Shown here piece after piece: positions 16,287 to 24,598 of a stretch of DNA of 64,000 nucleotides. The translations under genes and the position numbers were made by a program. Position 1 is the stretch's first letter; every line of letters starts with the position of its first letter. The notes beneath the pieces were generated by a model. That model did not search any database. It was not told where the DNA came from and worked only from the letters and a program-made list of their open reading frames with translations. The DNA comes from Microbispora hainanensis (lineage in GTDB: Bacteria > Actinomycetota > Actinomycetes > Streptosporangiales > Streptosporangiaceae), in assembly GCF_036186745.1 (NCBI RefSeq), contig NZ_CP108086.1, positions 7,130,001-7,194,000 of the forward strand, in the 5' to 3' direction.

Positions 16287-16368
16287 TTGCGGAGCCTGCC
16301 CGGCCTCACCCGCGAAGCTCCTCACAAGCTCGGAACTTCCGCGAGGCCCGGTCTCAGGCCTTCGCTGT
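16287..16368. repeat. Dispersed intergenic repeat, copy 1 (overlaps exporter 3' end)
   Basis: The segment around CTCACAAGCTCGGAACTTCC and GCGAGGCCCGGTCTCAGGCC recurs with few changes at 18316-18405 and, more diverged, at 19410-19460. The right end includes the last codons of the exporter gene (Ala-Lys-Ala-stop on the minus strand). GCGAGGCC and GGCCTTCGC can pair into a hairpin. Confidence 0.75.
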
Positions 16369-17583
16369 GGTCCTCGTTCCCTTCCACTCCGCTCCCGCCA
16401 CAGCGAGCGCCAGCGCGACCAGCAGCGCGCTCACCCACAGGGGAGACCGGTAGCCCAGCCCGGCGCCGATGGCGGCCCCGCCCAGCAGGGGCCCGGCGGT
16501 CGCGCCCACGTTGAGGGCGGCGGTCGCGAACGAGCCGCCCAGAGACGGCGCGTCGTACGCCTCGTAGAGCGCCCGCGTGATCAGCGTGGAGCCGACGGCG
16601 AAGGACAGCGTGCCCTGCACGAAGACGAGCACGAGGACGGCGGCCGGGTCGCCCGCGACCATGCCGAATGCGACCCAGCCTGCCGTCAGGGCCAGGCCGC
16701 CGGGCACCAGCAGCCGCATCGGCCGCCGGTCCGCCATCCTGCCGCCGATCGTCACACCGGCGAATGATCCCAGGCCGAAGATCGCCAGCAGCACCGGCAC
16801 CCACCGCGGGCCGTAGCCGGCGACCTCGGTGACCACCGGAGCCAGGAAGGTGAAGGTGCAGAACGTGGCGCCGTTCACCAGCGCGCCGAGCACGAGGGTC
16901 ACGAGCAGCCGGGGACGGCGCAACGCTCTCAGCTCGCGCCGCGCACCGGGCATGGCCGCCTCGGACGGCATGGCCGTCCCCGGGTTCGTGGCCGCCTCTG
17001 GGCGCGTAGCCGTCTCCGATGGCAGGGGCGTCACCGTTGGCGTGGTCGGAATGGCGACCGCGATCGCGATGACGGCCGGCACCGAGACGATCGCCACCGC
17101 CCAGAACGCCGAGCGCCAGCCCCATACCTGGCCGAGCACGGCACCGGCCGGCACCCCGGCGACGCAGGCGAGCGTGATCCCGCCGAGCAGTACGGAGGCG
17201 GCCCGGCCCTTGGCGCCGGGCCCCGCCATGGCGGTCGCCGTCGCGAGACCCACGGCCAGGAATCCGGCGTTGGCCAGCGCTCCGGCGACGCGGGCGGCCA
17301 GCAGAACGCCGAAGCTCGTGGTGACCGCGCCCACCACGTGAACGACCACGAAGACGGTCAGGAAGACCAGCAGCGCCCGCCGTCTCGGCCACCGGAAGCC
17401 GAGGACGGCCGTCAGGGGCGCGCCCACGATCATCCCCACGGCGAAGGCCGATGTCAGCGCCCCCGTGGCGGGGACGGACACGTGAAGGTCGCGGGCTATG
17501 CCGGGCACCAGGCCCGACAGCATGAACTCGGAGGTTCCCTGGGCGAAGACCGCCAGTCCGAGCATGTAGATGGCGATTGGCAT
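16354..17583 (-). CDS. Cmx/CmlR-type MFS exporter (chloramphenicol-efflux family)
   Basis: A 409-residue, 12-helix MFS exporter. The opening MPIAIYMLGLAVFAQGTSEF continuing into MLSGLVP is characteristic of the Cmx/CmlR group of actinobacterial chloramphenicol exporters. A cytoplasmic Thr/Pro/Ala-rich loop (about 185-215) separates the two six-helix halves. ATG 17583 follows GGTGGAGTTGTC; an upstream extension to 17715 is Arg/Pro-rich and rejected. The 3' end lies inside a dispersed repeat. Homologues outside characterised resistance loci often export other compounds, so drug specificity is inference. Confidence 0.85.
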   Translation of the reverse strand: MPIAIYMLGLAVFAQGTSEFMLSGLVPGIARDLHVSVPATGALTSAFAVGMIVGAPLTAVLGFRWPRRRALLVFLTVFVVVHVVGAVTTSFGVLLAARVAGALANAGFLAVGLATATAMAGPGAKGRAASVLLGGITLACVAGVPAGAVLGQVWGWRSAFWAVAIVSVPAVIAIAVAIPTTPTVTPLPSETATRPEAATNPGTAMPSEAAMPGARRELRALRRPRLLVTLVLGALVNGATFCTFTFLAPVVTEVAGYGPRWVPVLLAIFGLGSFAGVTIGGRMADRRPMRLLVPGGLALTAGWVAFGMVAGDPAAVLVLVFVQGTLSFAVGSTLITRALYEAYDAPSLGGSFATAALNVGATAGPLLGGAAIGAGLGYRSPLWVSALLVALALAVAGAEWKGTRTTAKA

Positions 17584-18463
17584 GACAACTCCACCGCGTC
17601 GTAAAGGTCGCGAAGGCCCACGAAGGGGATCGCGAACGTCGATGAGCACGCGGTGAGCCGCTGCGGACCACAGCCGGACGACGAGAGGAGCACCCGGCCG
17701 GGCACGCGGGATCAACGCGCGAACGAACCCGGGGTCCGGCGGCAGGAGCAGTCGAAGACGATCGTGCGCGGAGCCCCAGGAGAAACGGCCCGTACGACGG
17801 TGATTCGGTGGCAGACACCCCGCAGCGGCGCTGCGACGGGCGCGAAAGCGCTCCCCCTACGGCGATGCCGGGCGGCGACGGAGGCGGCGATCCGCGTGAA
17901 GTGCCGAGCGACAGGGCGATGTGCAGAGCCACGTGCGGCCCGGCATATCGCGAGACGCACGCGGCAGGACATGCCACCCACGCCGCGGCTCGGCGCCCGA
18001 CGGACGACGCGCCCACGCAGTACTGCGACCGCTCAGTGGTGCGACCAGCTCAGTGATACGAGGGCTCAGCGGCGCGACAGTTCAGGGGTGCGACGGCTCA
18101 GCCACCGAATGACCGGTGGCTAGCGTCTCGACGCCTCGGGGCTCGACATGGCCGACACGTTAGCCACAGCCCGAACGCCCTGTCCACCGCTTTGATCGCG
18201 GCCCGGTCTCGTCGCGGCCGGTCCGGTTGCGCCCGCCTCGGGGGCCCGCCGGACACACGCGGCAGGTCGTGAGCGGTTGCAGGCGGCAGGGCCGGTCACC
18301 CCACGGGAAACAGGAGCTCTGGTCTTCGCGAAGCCCGCTCGGCTTCACCCACGAATCCTCGCAAGCTCGGAATTGCCGCGGGGCCCGGTCTCAGGCCTTC
18401 GCTGCGGTCACCGCGCCGGAACAAAGCTCCGGTCCCTCCGCCCGGCCTCGCCGGATCGAGGGG
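17584..18463. other. 880-bp region without a recognisable gene
   Basis: No frame here has a convincing start, codon pattern or family match. The stretch 18045-18110 holds degenerate copies of a GCTCAGnGGnGCGAC-like unit about 16 bp long. The segment 18316-18405 is copy 2 of the dispersed repeat. The promoter of the exporter must lie at the left end. An attenuator controlling a Cmx-type gene would be expected here, but no convincing leader peptide was found. Confidence 0.6.
18316..18405. repeat. Dispersed intergenic repeat, copy 2
   Basis: It carries CTCGCAAGCTCGGAATTGCC and GGCCCGGTCTCAGGCCTTCG, matching 16315-16365. It is followed by GGTCACCGCGCCGGA and GCTCCGGTCC, which in copy 1 come before it. 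The repeat unit is therefore circularly permuted between the two places, as if derived from a tandem array of about 110 bp. Confidence 0.75.
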
Positions 18464-19345
18464 CTAGGAGGGCGCGCCGGAGAGGCGGGTGACGACAGCG
18501 AGAGCCGTACGGGCGCTCGCCGCGTCGTGGACGCGGAACACCCGGGCGCCCTGCAGCGCCGACACGGCGAGCGTGGCCAGCGTGCCGGCGTGGCGCTCCT
18601 CGACGGGCAGGCCGCCCAGTGTCTCGCCGACGAAGTCCTTGTTGGACACGGCCACCAGCACCGGCCACCCTGTGGCGGTCAGCTCGTCGAGCCGCCTGCT
18701 GACCTCCAGCGAGTGCCACGTGTTCTTGCCGAAGTCGTGGGCCGGGTCGATCAGGATCGCGTCGCGGCGGACTCCCGCGGCGACCGCGCGCTCGGCGAGG
18801 TCCGTCGTGTACGCGACCACGTCGGCCACCACGTCCTCGTACGCGATGCGGTGGGGGCGGGTGCGCGGCTCGACCCGCCCGGCGTGCGCACAGACCAGGC
18901 CGATGCCGTACGCCGCGGCTACTTCGGCGAGCTGGGGGTCCACCCCGCCCCAGGTGTCGTTGAGCAGGTCGGCCCCGGCCTCGGCGACGACCTTGGCGAC
19001 CTCCGACCGCCACGTGTCGACGCTGATGATCACGTCGGGGTGCCGGTCGCGCACCGCGGCGACGACCTCCGCGACACGGCGTATCTCCTCGGCCGGATCG
19101 ACCTCCGTGCCGGGACCGGCCTTCACGCCGCCGATGTCCACGATGTCCGCACCCTCCTCGATGAGGCGGGAGGCGGCGTCGACCGCGGCCGAGAAGGCGT
19201 AGGTCGATCCCCTGTCGTAGAAGGAGTCGGGGGTCCGGTTGACCACGGCCATGACCGCGAAGTCGCCGGGACCGAAGGCACGGCCGCGCAGGCGCAGGAC
19301 GGCCGACAGGCCGGGCGCCTCGGCGGGCATCGGCGAAGTGGACAT
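18464..19345 (-). CDS. folP2: FolP2-type dihydropteroate-synthase-like protein
   Basis: A 293-residue TIM-barrel protein of the pterin-binding family. True FolP enzymes read VNVTPDSFSDGG and GGESTRPGA; here the equivalents are VNRTPDSFYDRG and GGVKAGPG, which match mycobacterial FolP2. FolP2 proteins have been reported to lack dihydropteroate synthase activity, so a role in folate synthesis or sulfonamide sensitivity should not be assumed. The conserved DTWRSEVAK, LNDTWGG and IDPAHDFGKN are present. ATG 19345 is chosen because the upstream extension overlaps repeat sequence and is not family-like. It stands alone, flanked by repeat-bearing spacers. Confidence 0.85.
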   Translation of the reverse strand: MSTSPMPAEAPGLSAVLRLRGRAFGPGDFAVMAVVNRTPDSFYDRGSTYAFSAAVDAASRLIEEGADIVDIGGVKAGPGTEVDPAEEIRRVAEVVAAVRDRHPDVIISVDTWRSEVAKVVAEAGADLLNDTWGGVDPQLAEVAAAYGIGLVCAHAGRVEPRTRPHRIAYEDVVADVVAYTTDLAERAVAAGVRRDAILIDPAHDFGKNTWHSLEVSRRLDELTATGWPVLVAVSNKDFVGETLGGLPVEERHAGTLATLAVSALQGARVFRVHDAASARTALAVVTRLSGAPS

Positions 19346-19399
19346 CGCGGCCAGCGTACTAGGTCGTGCTGACAAATCATGGCCCCGCTGCGCGTGGCC

Positions 19400-19500
19400 C
19401 AGGCGGCGCCTCGCTGGGTTCTCACCCCACCCACGAAGATTGCTCGCAGGCTCGCAATCTCCGCGGGGCGCGGATTCGCCGCCCGCAGCCTGCGCGAGCT
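19400..19500. repeat. Dispersed intergenic repeat, diverged copy 3
   Basis: CTCACCCCACCCACGAAG, GCTCGCAGGCTCGCAATCTC and CGCGGGGCGCGG follow the same order as the repeat at 18340-18390 with more substitutions. It lies in the 290-bp gap between the folP2-like and lysR genes, in which no gene is seen. Confidence 0.5.
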
Positions 19501-19637
19501 CCTCCTCCGCCTTGCGACGCATCCACCTACGCGCTCGCGGCGGGCAGCATTCGTCAGACACTCCCTAGCGGTACGGCGTCCTCTCGCTTGCCCGCCGGAG
19601 ACGCGGTCGTGGAACGGTCCAAAAAGACGGCATGTGG

Positions 19638-20507
19638 TCACGCCGCCGAGCCGCCCTCGGCCAGAGCCACGAAGTGCTGCGCCATCGCGGGCAGCCGCCG
19701 CCGGGCGTGCACAACCGCGATGATCTTGCGGAGCGAGGGATCGAGCGAGCGGATCACCAGGCCCGCCCTGGCCGCCTGCTCGGCCATGCCCCGGTACCAC
19801 AGCAGCGAGGCCCGGCCCTCCCGTACGGTCAGCAGCCAGCCACGGCGCTCGTCGGACTCGACGGCCGGGACCGGACGGACGCCGTGCGTGGCGAAGATCT
19901 GGTCGAACTCCCTGCGGCGGGGGCTGCCGGGGGAGGGCAGCACCAGCCGCATGCCGTCGAGCCTGGCCACGGGGACGGGGTCGGGCAGGTCGAGGCCGGG
20001 CGGGGAGATCAGCACGATCTCCTGGCGTTCGAGCGGGTGGCTCACCAGGTCGGTGGGCACCGGGAGGTCGGTCAGCCCGAGATCGGCCCGTTGCTCGCGG
20101 ACCGCGCTGACCACCGCCTCCCGGCCCTCGCACCGCACGATCTGCACCCGTATCCCCGGATGCTCGGCGGCGTAGGCGGGCAGCAGACGCCCGGCGAGGC
20201 CGGGCTCCAGGCTCGGGGTGGACGCGATCCGCAGTTCGGCGCCGGAGGAGTTGGTCTGCGTCGCGAGGGCCTCGATCTCGGCCACCGCGTCGAGGGCCTC
20301 GCGGGCCAGCTTCACCACCCGGCGTCCCTGGGCCGTCACGACGACCCCCCGGCCCGAGCGGGCGAAAAGCGTCATTCCGAGTTCACGTTCCAGGTCGCGT
20401 ATCGCGCGGGACAGAGCAGGCTGCGCGATATAGAGCGATCTGGCGGCATCGGTCATGGTGCGGTGCTCCGCAGTGGCGACCACATAACGGAGCTGCTGCA
20501 GATTCAT
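19638..20507 (-). CDS. LysR-family transcriptional regulator
   Basis: A 289-residue LysR regulator. N-terminal winged helix-turn-helix: MNLQQLRYVVATAEHRTMTD then SLYIAQPALSRAIRDLE and LFARSGRGVVVT. The C-terminal periplasmic-binding-like effector domain covers residues 90-285. It is divergent from the metallopeptidase gene at 20659 with 150 bp between them, the typical position of a LysR target promoter, although that gene is interrupted. ATG 20507 encodes the canonical LysR start MNLQQLRY. Effector unknown. Confidence 0.88.
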   Translation of the reverse strand: MNLQQLRYVVATAEHRTMTDAARSLYIAQPALSRAIRDLERELGMTLFARSGRGVVVTAQGRRVVKLAREALDAVAEIEALATQTNSSGAELRIASTPSLEPGLAGRLLPAYAAEHPGIRVQIVRCEGREAVVSAVREQRADLGLTDLPVPTDLVSHPLERQEIVLISPPGLDLPDPVPVARLDGMRLVLPSPGSPRRREFDQIFATHGVRPVPAVESDERRGWLLTVREGRASLLWYRGMAEQAARAGLVIRSLDPSLRKIIAVVHARRRLPAMAQHFVALAEGGSAA

Positions 20508-20658
20508 GCGAAAAACGCTAGGGCAGACGAGCCCGGCGATTCCGGAACATCGCAGAGATCACGCTGGTCGATTACACATCGTGCCCGACATCTGCTACAT
20601 CCGTGATGGATGAGATTTCAGTATTCTTTTGCCCCAAATCCACAAAGGGGGCAAAGTC

Positions 20659-21420
20659 GTGGCGCAGCAGCACCCTCCCCAGGAGCCGCCGGGGGAGAGT
20701 TATCCCTATTCGGGGCCGCCGTACTCGCCGCAGCAGGAGGCCGTGCCCGGCGCACCGGACGCATCGGGATCACCCGGCGCGACGCCGGGGCCGTACGGCC
20801 CGCAGGGGTGGAGCGGACTCGAGGGCGGCGCATGGCAGCAGGCGCCCGGCACCACTCCTTACCCGCCGCCGGCGCAGCCGCAGAACGGCTCCCAGCCGCC
20901 GGGAGGTCAGCCGTACGGCACGCCCTACCCGCCCGGGGCGCACCCCCAGGGCCCGCCCGCGTACCCGGCCCCGTCTCCCGGCCCGGCCTATCCGGCTAAC
21001 GCCGCCTCCCAGGGCGCTCCCGCCGTCCCCGGCATGCAGCAGGGCGATGGTCTCTATCCCGGGCCCCAGCCGCAGGGCTCCGGGGCGTACCCCGGGTCTC
21101 AGCCGCAGGGCGGGGTTCCGTATCCCGGACCGAACGGCGGCAGCCCTTATTCGCAGGCCGCGCCACCGTACGGCCCAGCAGCTCAGGCGGGGGCGGACGC
21201 GCAGGGCGGCGCCTACAGGCAGGGCACACCGCCCTACGGCCCGGGAGCTCAGGCCGGGGCGGACGCGCAAGGCGGCGCCTACGGGCAGGGCACCCCTTAT
21301 CCCGGCGCGACGCCCTACCAGTCCGGCCCCCAGGGAGGGACGCCGTTCCAGGGTGAGGCACCGTTCCACAGCGGGGCGCAGTTTTCAGGTGGGGCGCAGT
21401 TCCAGGGCGGGGCACAGTTC
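20659..21420 (+). pseudogene. Pro/Gln/Gly-rich membrane metallopeptidase, 5' part split by IS256
   Basis: These 254 codons form a low-complexity cytoplasmic head rich in Pro, Gln, Gly and Tyr, with repeats such as PYPPGAHPQGPPAYP, two copies of PYGPAAQAGADAQGGAY-like units, and FSGGAQFQGGAQF at the end. GTG 20659 is preferred over TTG 20629 because AAAGGGGG lies just upstream. The frame is interrupted at GCACAGTTC, where the insertion sequence sits, and runs 17 codons into the element before a stop. Removing the element plus one copy of the 9-bp duplication rejoins this frame exactly with the 3' part, giving an 804-residue protein. Confidence 0.85.
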
Positions 21421-21445
21421 GAGCAATCGTCAAGACCTGTGGATC
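21421..21445 (+). repeat. IS256 left inverted repeat
   Basis: Begins GAGCAAT and ends ACCTGTGGATC. It pairs with the complement of 22828-22852 with five mismatches in the middle. Confidence 0.9.
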
Positions 21446-21453
21446 ACGAGTTC

Positions 21454-22815
21454 CTAAGCAGCTGCTGGTGAGGGCTGATCGTCGGGGCGTTCGACGAGCT
21501 TGCCGTTGACGAAGGTGGCCCCGGCGCGGACCAGGGCGACGAGGTGGGGTGCGTTGACCGCGCGCCATCGGGCCTGGGCCGACTCGATCAGCTTGAAGGC
21601 CATGGCCAGCCCGGCCGCCCGGGATCCGGGGCCTTTGGTGACCTTGGTGCGGTGCCGGACGGTGGCGAACGTCGACTCGATGGGGTTGGTCGTGCGCAGA
21701 TGCACCCAATGCTCGGCTGGGAAGTCGTAGAAGGCCAGCAGTTCGTCCACGTCGTCGACGACCTTGGCCACGGCCTTGCCGTACTTGGCCCCGTAAGCGG
21801 CCTGGAACGCCTTCACCGCCGCCAGGGCGTGGTCTTTGTCCTCGGCGTTCCAGATCTCCGCCAACGCCTTCTTCGCGCCGCTCTGTGCGGACTTCGGCAT
21901 GGCTCCCAGCACGTTGGCGATTTTGTGAAACCAGCACTTTTGAGCCCTGGCCTGCGGGAACACCTCACCGAGGGCGGCCCAGAACCCCAGTGCGCCGTCC
22001 CCGACGGCCAGCACCGGCGCGCGCATCCCCCGCCGTTTGCAATCGCGCAGCAGGTCGGCCCACGACTCGGTCGACTCGCGGTAGCCGTCGGACAGCGCGA
22101 TGAGTTCCTTGCGGCCGTCGGCGCGCACGCCGATCATCACCAGCAGGCACAAACGGTGTTCCTCCAGGCGGACGTTGACGTGCACGCCGTCGGCCCACAG
22201 GTAGACGTAGTCCACGCCCGACAGGTCACGGTCGGCGAAGGCGCGCTGTTCGGCCTTCCACTGCTCGGTCAGCTTCGTGATGACCGGCGCCGACAGGCCG
22301 GCGGCCGAGCCGAGGAACTGCCCCAGCGCTGGGACGAAGTCACCGGAGGACAGGCCGTGCAGGTAGAGAAGTGGCAGCACTTCGGTGATCTTCGGTGTCT
22401 TGCGCGCCCAGGGCGGCAGGATCGCCGAGGAGAAGCGCTTGCGCTCGCCGGTGACCTCATCGACGCGCCTGTCGTTGACCCTGGGCGCCTTGACCTCGAT
22501 CGCGCCGGCCGCGGTGAGCACCTCGCGCGCCTGGTGGTAGCCGTTACGCACGACCAGACGGCGCCCATCGTCGTCACGCTGATCGGAGAACTGGGCGATA
22601 TAGGCGTCGACTTCGGCTTTGAGCGCTTCGGCGAGCATCCTGCGGGCGCCTTCCCGGACGATCTCGTCGATCAGGGAGGAGGAGACCGGGGCGTCTGCGG
22701 TACGGCGGTCGCCGTCAGCGGGGTCAGGGACTACGGTGAGCACGGGTGTGCCTTCCCGACCGACGTTGGCGCGTCGGTCATGCATGAGACCTACATGATC
22801 ATCGGGAAGGTACAC
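21454..22815 (-). CDS. IS256-family DDE transposase
   Basis: Up to 453 residues, the full family length plus a short N-terminal extension. Catalytic triad: WADGVHVNVR (first Asp), VLAVGDGALGFW (second Asp), and TTNPIESTF (Glu). The family CWFHKIANVL motif lies between the second Asp and the Glu. The C-terminus (LVALVRAGATFVNGKLVERP) is typical. The start at 22815 is GTG with a crowded ribosome site; ATG 22785 is an alternative. No frameshift or stop is seen, so it should be functional. It catalyses copy-paste transposition through a circular intermediate in this family. Confidence 0.93.
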   Translation of the reverse strand: MYLPDDHVGLMHDRRANVGREGTPVLTVVPDPADGDRRTADAPVSSSLIDEIVREGARRMLAEALKAEVDAYIAQFSDQRDDDGRRLVVRNGYHQAREVLTAAGAIEVKAPRVNDRRVDEVTGERKRFSSAILPPWARKTPKITEVLPLLYLHGLSSGDFVPALGQFLGSAAGLSAPVITKLTEQWKAEQRAFADRDLSGVDYVYLWADGVHVNVRLEEHRLCLLVMIGVRADGRKELIALSDGYRESTESWADLLRDCKRRGMRAPVLAVGDGALGFWAALGEVFPQARAQKCWFHKIANVLGAMPKSAQSGAKKALAEIWNAEDKDHALAAVKAFQAAYGAKYGKAVAKVVDDVDELLAFYDFPAEHWVHLRTTNPIESTFATVRHRTKVTKGPGSRAAGLAMAFKLIESAQARWRAVNAPHLVALVRAGATFVNGKLVERPDDQPSPAAA

Positions 22816-22827
22816 CCCTTCCCTGAA

Positions 22828-22852
22828 GATCCACAGGTTCTAAGCATTGCTC
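22828..22852 (-). repeat. IS256 right inverted repeat
   Basis: Complement begins GAGCAAT and ends ACCTGTGGATC. It lies 12 bp outside the transposase start, so the transposase promoter probably overlaps it. Confidence 0.9.
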
Positions 22853-24514
22853 GCACAGTTCTCAGGTGAGGCGCAGTTCCAGGGCGGCGCACACTCTCCG
22901 GGTGGGGCGCAGTTCCAGGGCGGCGCACAGCCTCAGCCACAGGCTTCGGGGTGGCCGGATGCGGCGGGTGCCGGAGCGCACGCGCAGCCTCCCGCGCAGT
23001 CCTTCGCGCAGCCGCCTGTGCAACCTTCTGCGCAGCCCTCTGTGCAGCCCTCTGTGCAAGCCCCCGCGCACCCCTCTGCGCAACCGCCGGCCCAGTCGTA
23101 CGCCGGGCCCTACGGGCAGCCCTACGCACCCTCGCCGTCCCCCACTGCCCCGGCGGCCCCGCAACCCGGCGCACCGTACGCGCCGAACGGGGCGGCGGGC
23201 CACCAGGGAGGCCAGGCGTACGCGCCGGGCGGGCCCGGATATCCGCAGGACTTCCCGGGATCGATGGGGAGCACGGCGTCCCCCGGCCCTGCGCAGGGCA
23301 TGCAGTTCCAAGCGGCGCCGTTCCAGGCCGCACCGCCCCAAGCGCCGCCCCAGGCACCTCCGCAGCCGATGCCCCAGCCGGCACCCCTGGCAGCACCACA
23401 GGGCACGCCGTTCCAGGTGCCACCGCCACCGGCGCAGCAGCCGGCGCCGCCCCAGGGGCCGGGGTGGGCTCCGCAGCCTCCGCCTCCCCCGCGCGGGCCC
23501 GGCGCCCCCTATCCGCCGCCCGCCTGGCGGCCACCCCGCCGCAAGTCCGGCGGAGGGGCGGTCATCGGCGCGCTCATGGGCGTGCTGGCGCTGGTCTTCG
23601 TGCTCATCGTGGTCGTGGGCGCGCTGACCGGCCTCACGCACCACACCGAGACGGTCTCGCCGGTCGCGATCCCGAGCTTCACCTTCTCGCCGTTCCCCAC
23701 GGACGACGCCACCACGAGCACGGAACCGTCCGAGCAGCCCACCTCGAAGCCGACGTCGAAGCCGACCTCTCAGCCCACGACGCGGCCGAAGCCCGTGCTC
23801 AACCGCACGACGAAGAACAACAGCCTCTATCGGGCCGGGTCGCTGGCGACGACGAACTGCCGGGCGGGGAACGCGAGCATCTACAACCACGCCCAGTTCA
23901 AGGCGCTGATCCTCAAGACCGGCACGTGCATGGGCAAGGCGTGGGGGCCGGCACTGGAGCGGGTGGGGTTCGACTGGAGCCCGCCGCACTACATGATCGC
24001 GGCGCGCAAGGGCAGGGGCGCGTGCGGCGACTATCCCTCCCCCGGCAGCAACGTGCCGTACTACTGCCCGAGCAACAGCACGATCTACGCCTCCACCTCG
24101 GCAATGGCGAGGGAGTACGGCCCGCTCGGCTCGTGGAACGGGATCATCATCAGCATGATGGCCCACGAGTACGGGCACCACATCCAGAACCTCACGGGCA
24201 TCTCCGACTCCTGGTGGCAGCAGACGCTCGACTCCAGCTCCCAGAGCGGCAAGATGGCCCTGAGCCGCCGGCACGAACTGCAGGCGACGTGTTTCGGCGG
24301 CATGTTCATGCAGTCGGTCGCCGCCTCGTATCCGATCGACACCACCAAGCGCAACACGCTCCTGTGGGCCTACAGCCACCTGGGCGACCCGCCGGGAGGG
24401 CCTCGCGACCACGGGAACACGCGCAGCAACGCGGCCTGGTTCCGTCAGGGCTACACCCGCCCGAAGGCATACCAGTGCAACACCTGGGTAGTCGGCTCCA
24501 GCTCGGTGTCGTGA
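22853..24514 (+). pseudogene. Neutral zinc metallopeptidase, 3' part with catalytic domain
   Basis: The reading frame continues from the 5' part: more GGAQFQGG repeats, Pro/Gln-rich linkers to about 23,540, one transmembrane helix (GGAVIGALMGVLALVFVLIV), and a Ser/Thr/Pro/Lys stalk. An exported catalytic domain follows, with MMAHEYGHHIQN (HExxH zinc site), HELQATCFGG and a conserved WAY-H-GDP tail, as in the putative neutral zinc metallopeptidase family. The domain is complete, and a TTG inside the IS end (22847) keeps the frame open, so an outward IS promoter could still drive a shorter membrane protease. The native gene is nevertheless split. The LCP gene follows 84 bp downstream. Confidence 0.82.
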
Positions 24515-24598
24515 TCAACGCCACAGTTTGCGTCTACCTTGTCCGGATATGGGGGTTAGAATCCCTAGCCACAGCTTCGGAAGAGAGAGCGGTGAACC

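Larger units (their letters stand above)
21421..22852 (-). mobile_element. IS256-family insertion sequence, 1432 bp, complete
   Basis: Ends are defined by imperfect inverted repeats of 25 bp (21421-21445 and 22828-22852, 20 of 25 bases matching, core ACCTGTGGATC). A perfect 9-bp target duplication, GCACAGTTC, lies at 21412-21420 and 22853-22861. One transposase gene fills the element on the minus strand. Perfect duplication and an intact transposase indicate a fairly recent insertion. It disrupts the zinc metallopeptidase gene in a repetitive Gly/Gln-coding stretch. Confidence 0.95.

Noticed and set aside
17584..18463. Leader peptide/attenuator for the Cmx-type exporter
   Set aside because: Such attenuators are known for related genes, but no short frame with a ribosome site and matched hairpins could be defined.
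18464..19345. Sulfonamide-target dihydropteroate synthase
   Set aside because: Active-site motifs are those of FolP2 (VNRTPDSFYD, GGVKAGPG), a group reported without synthase activity.
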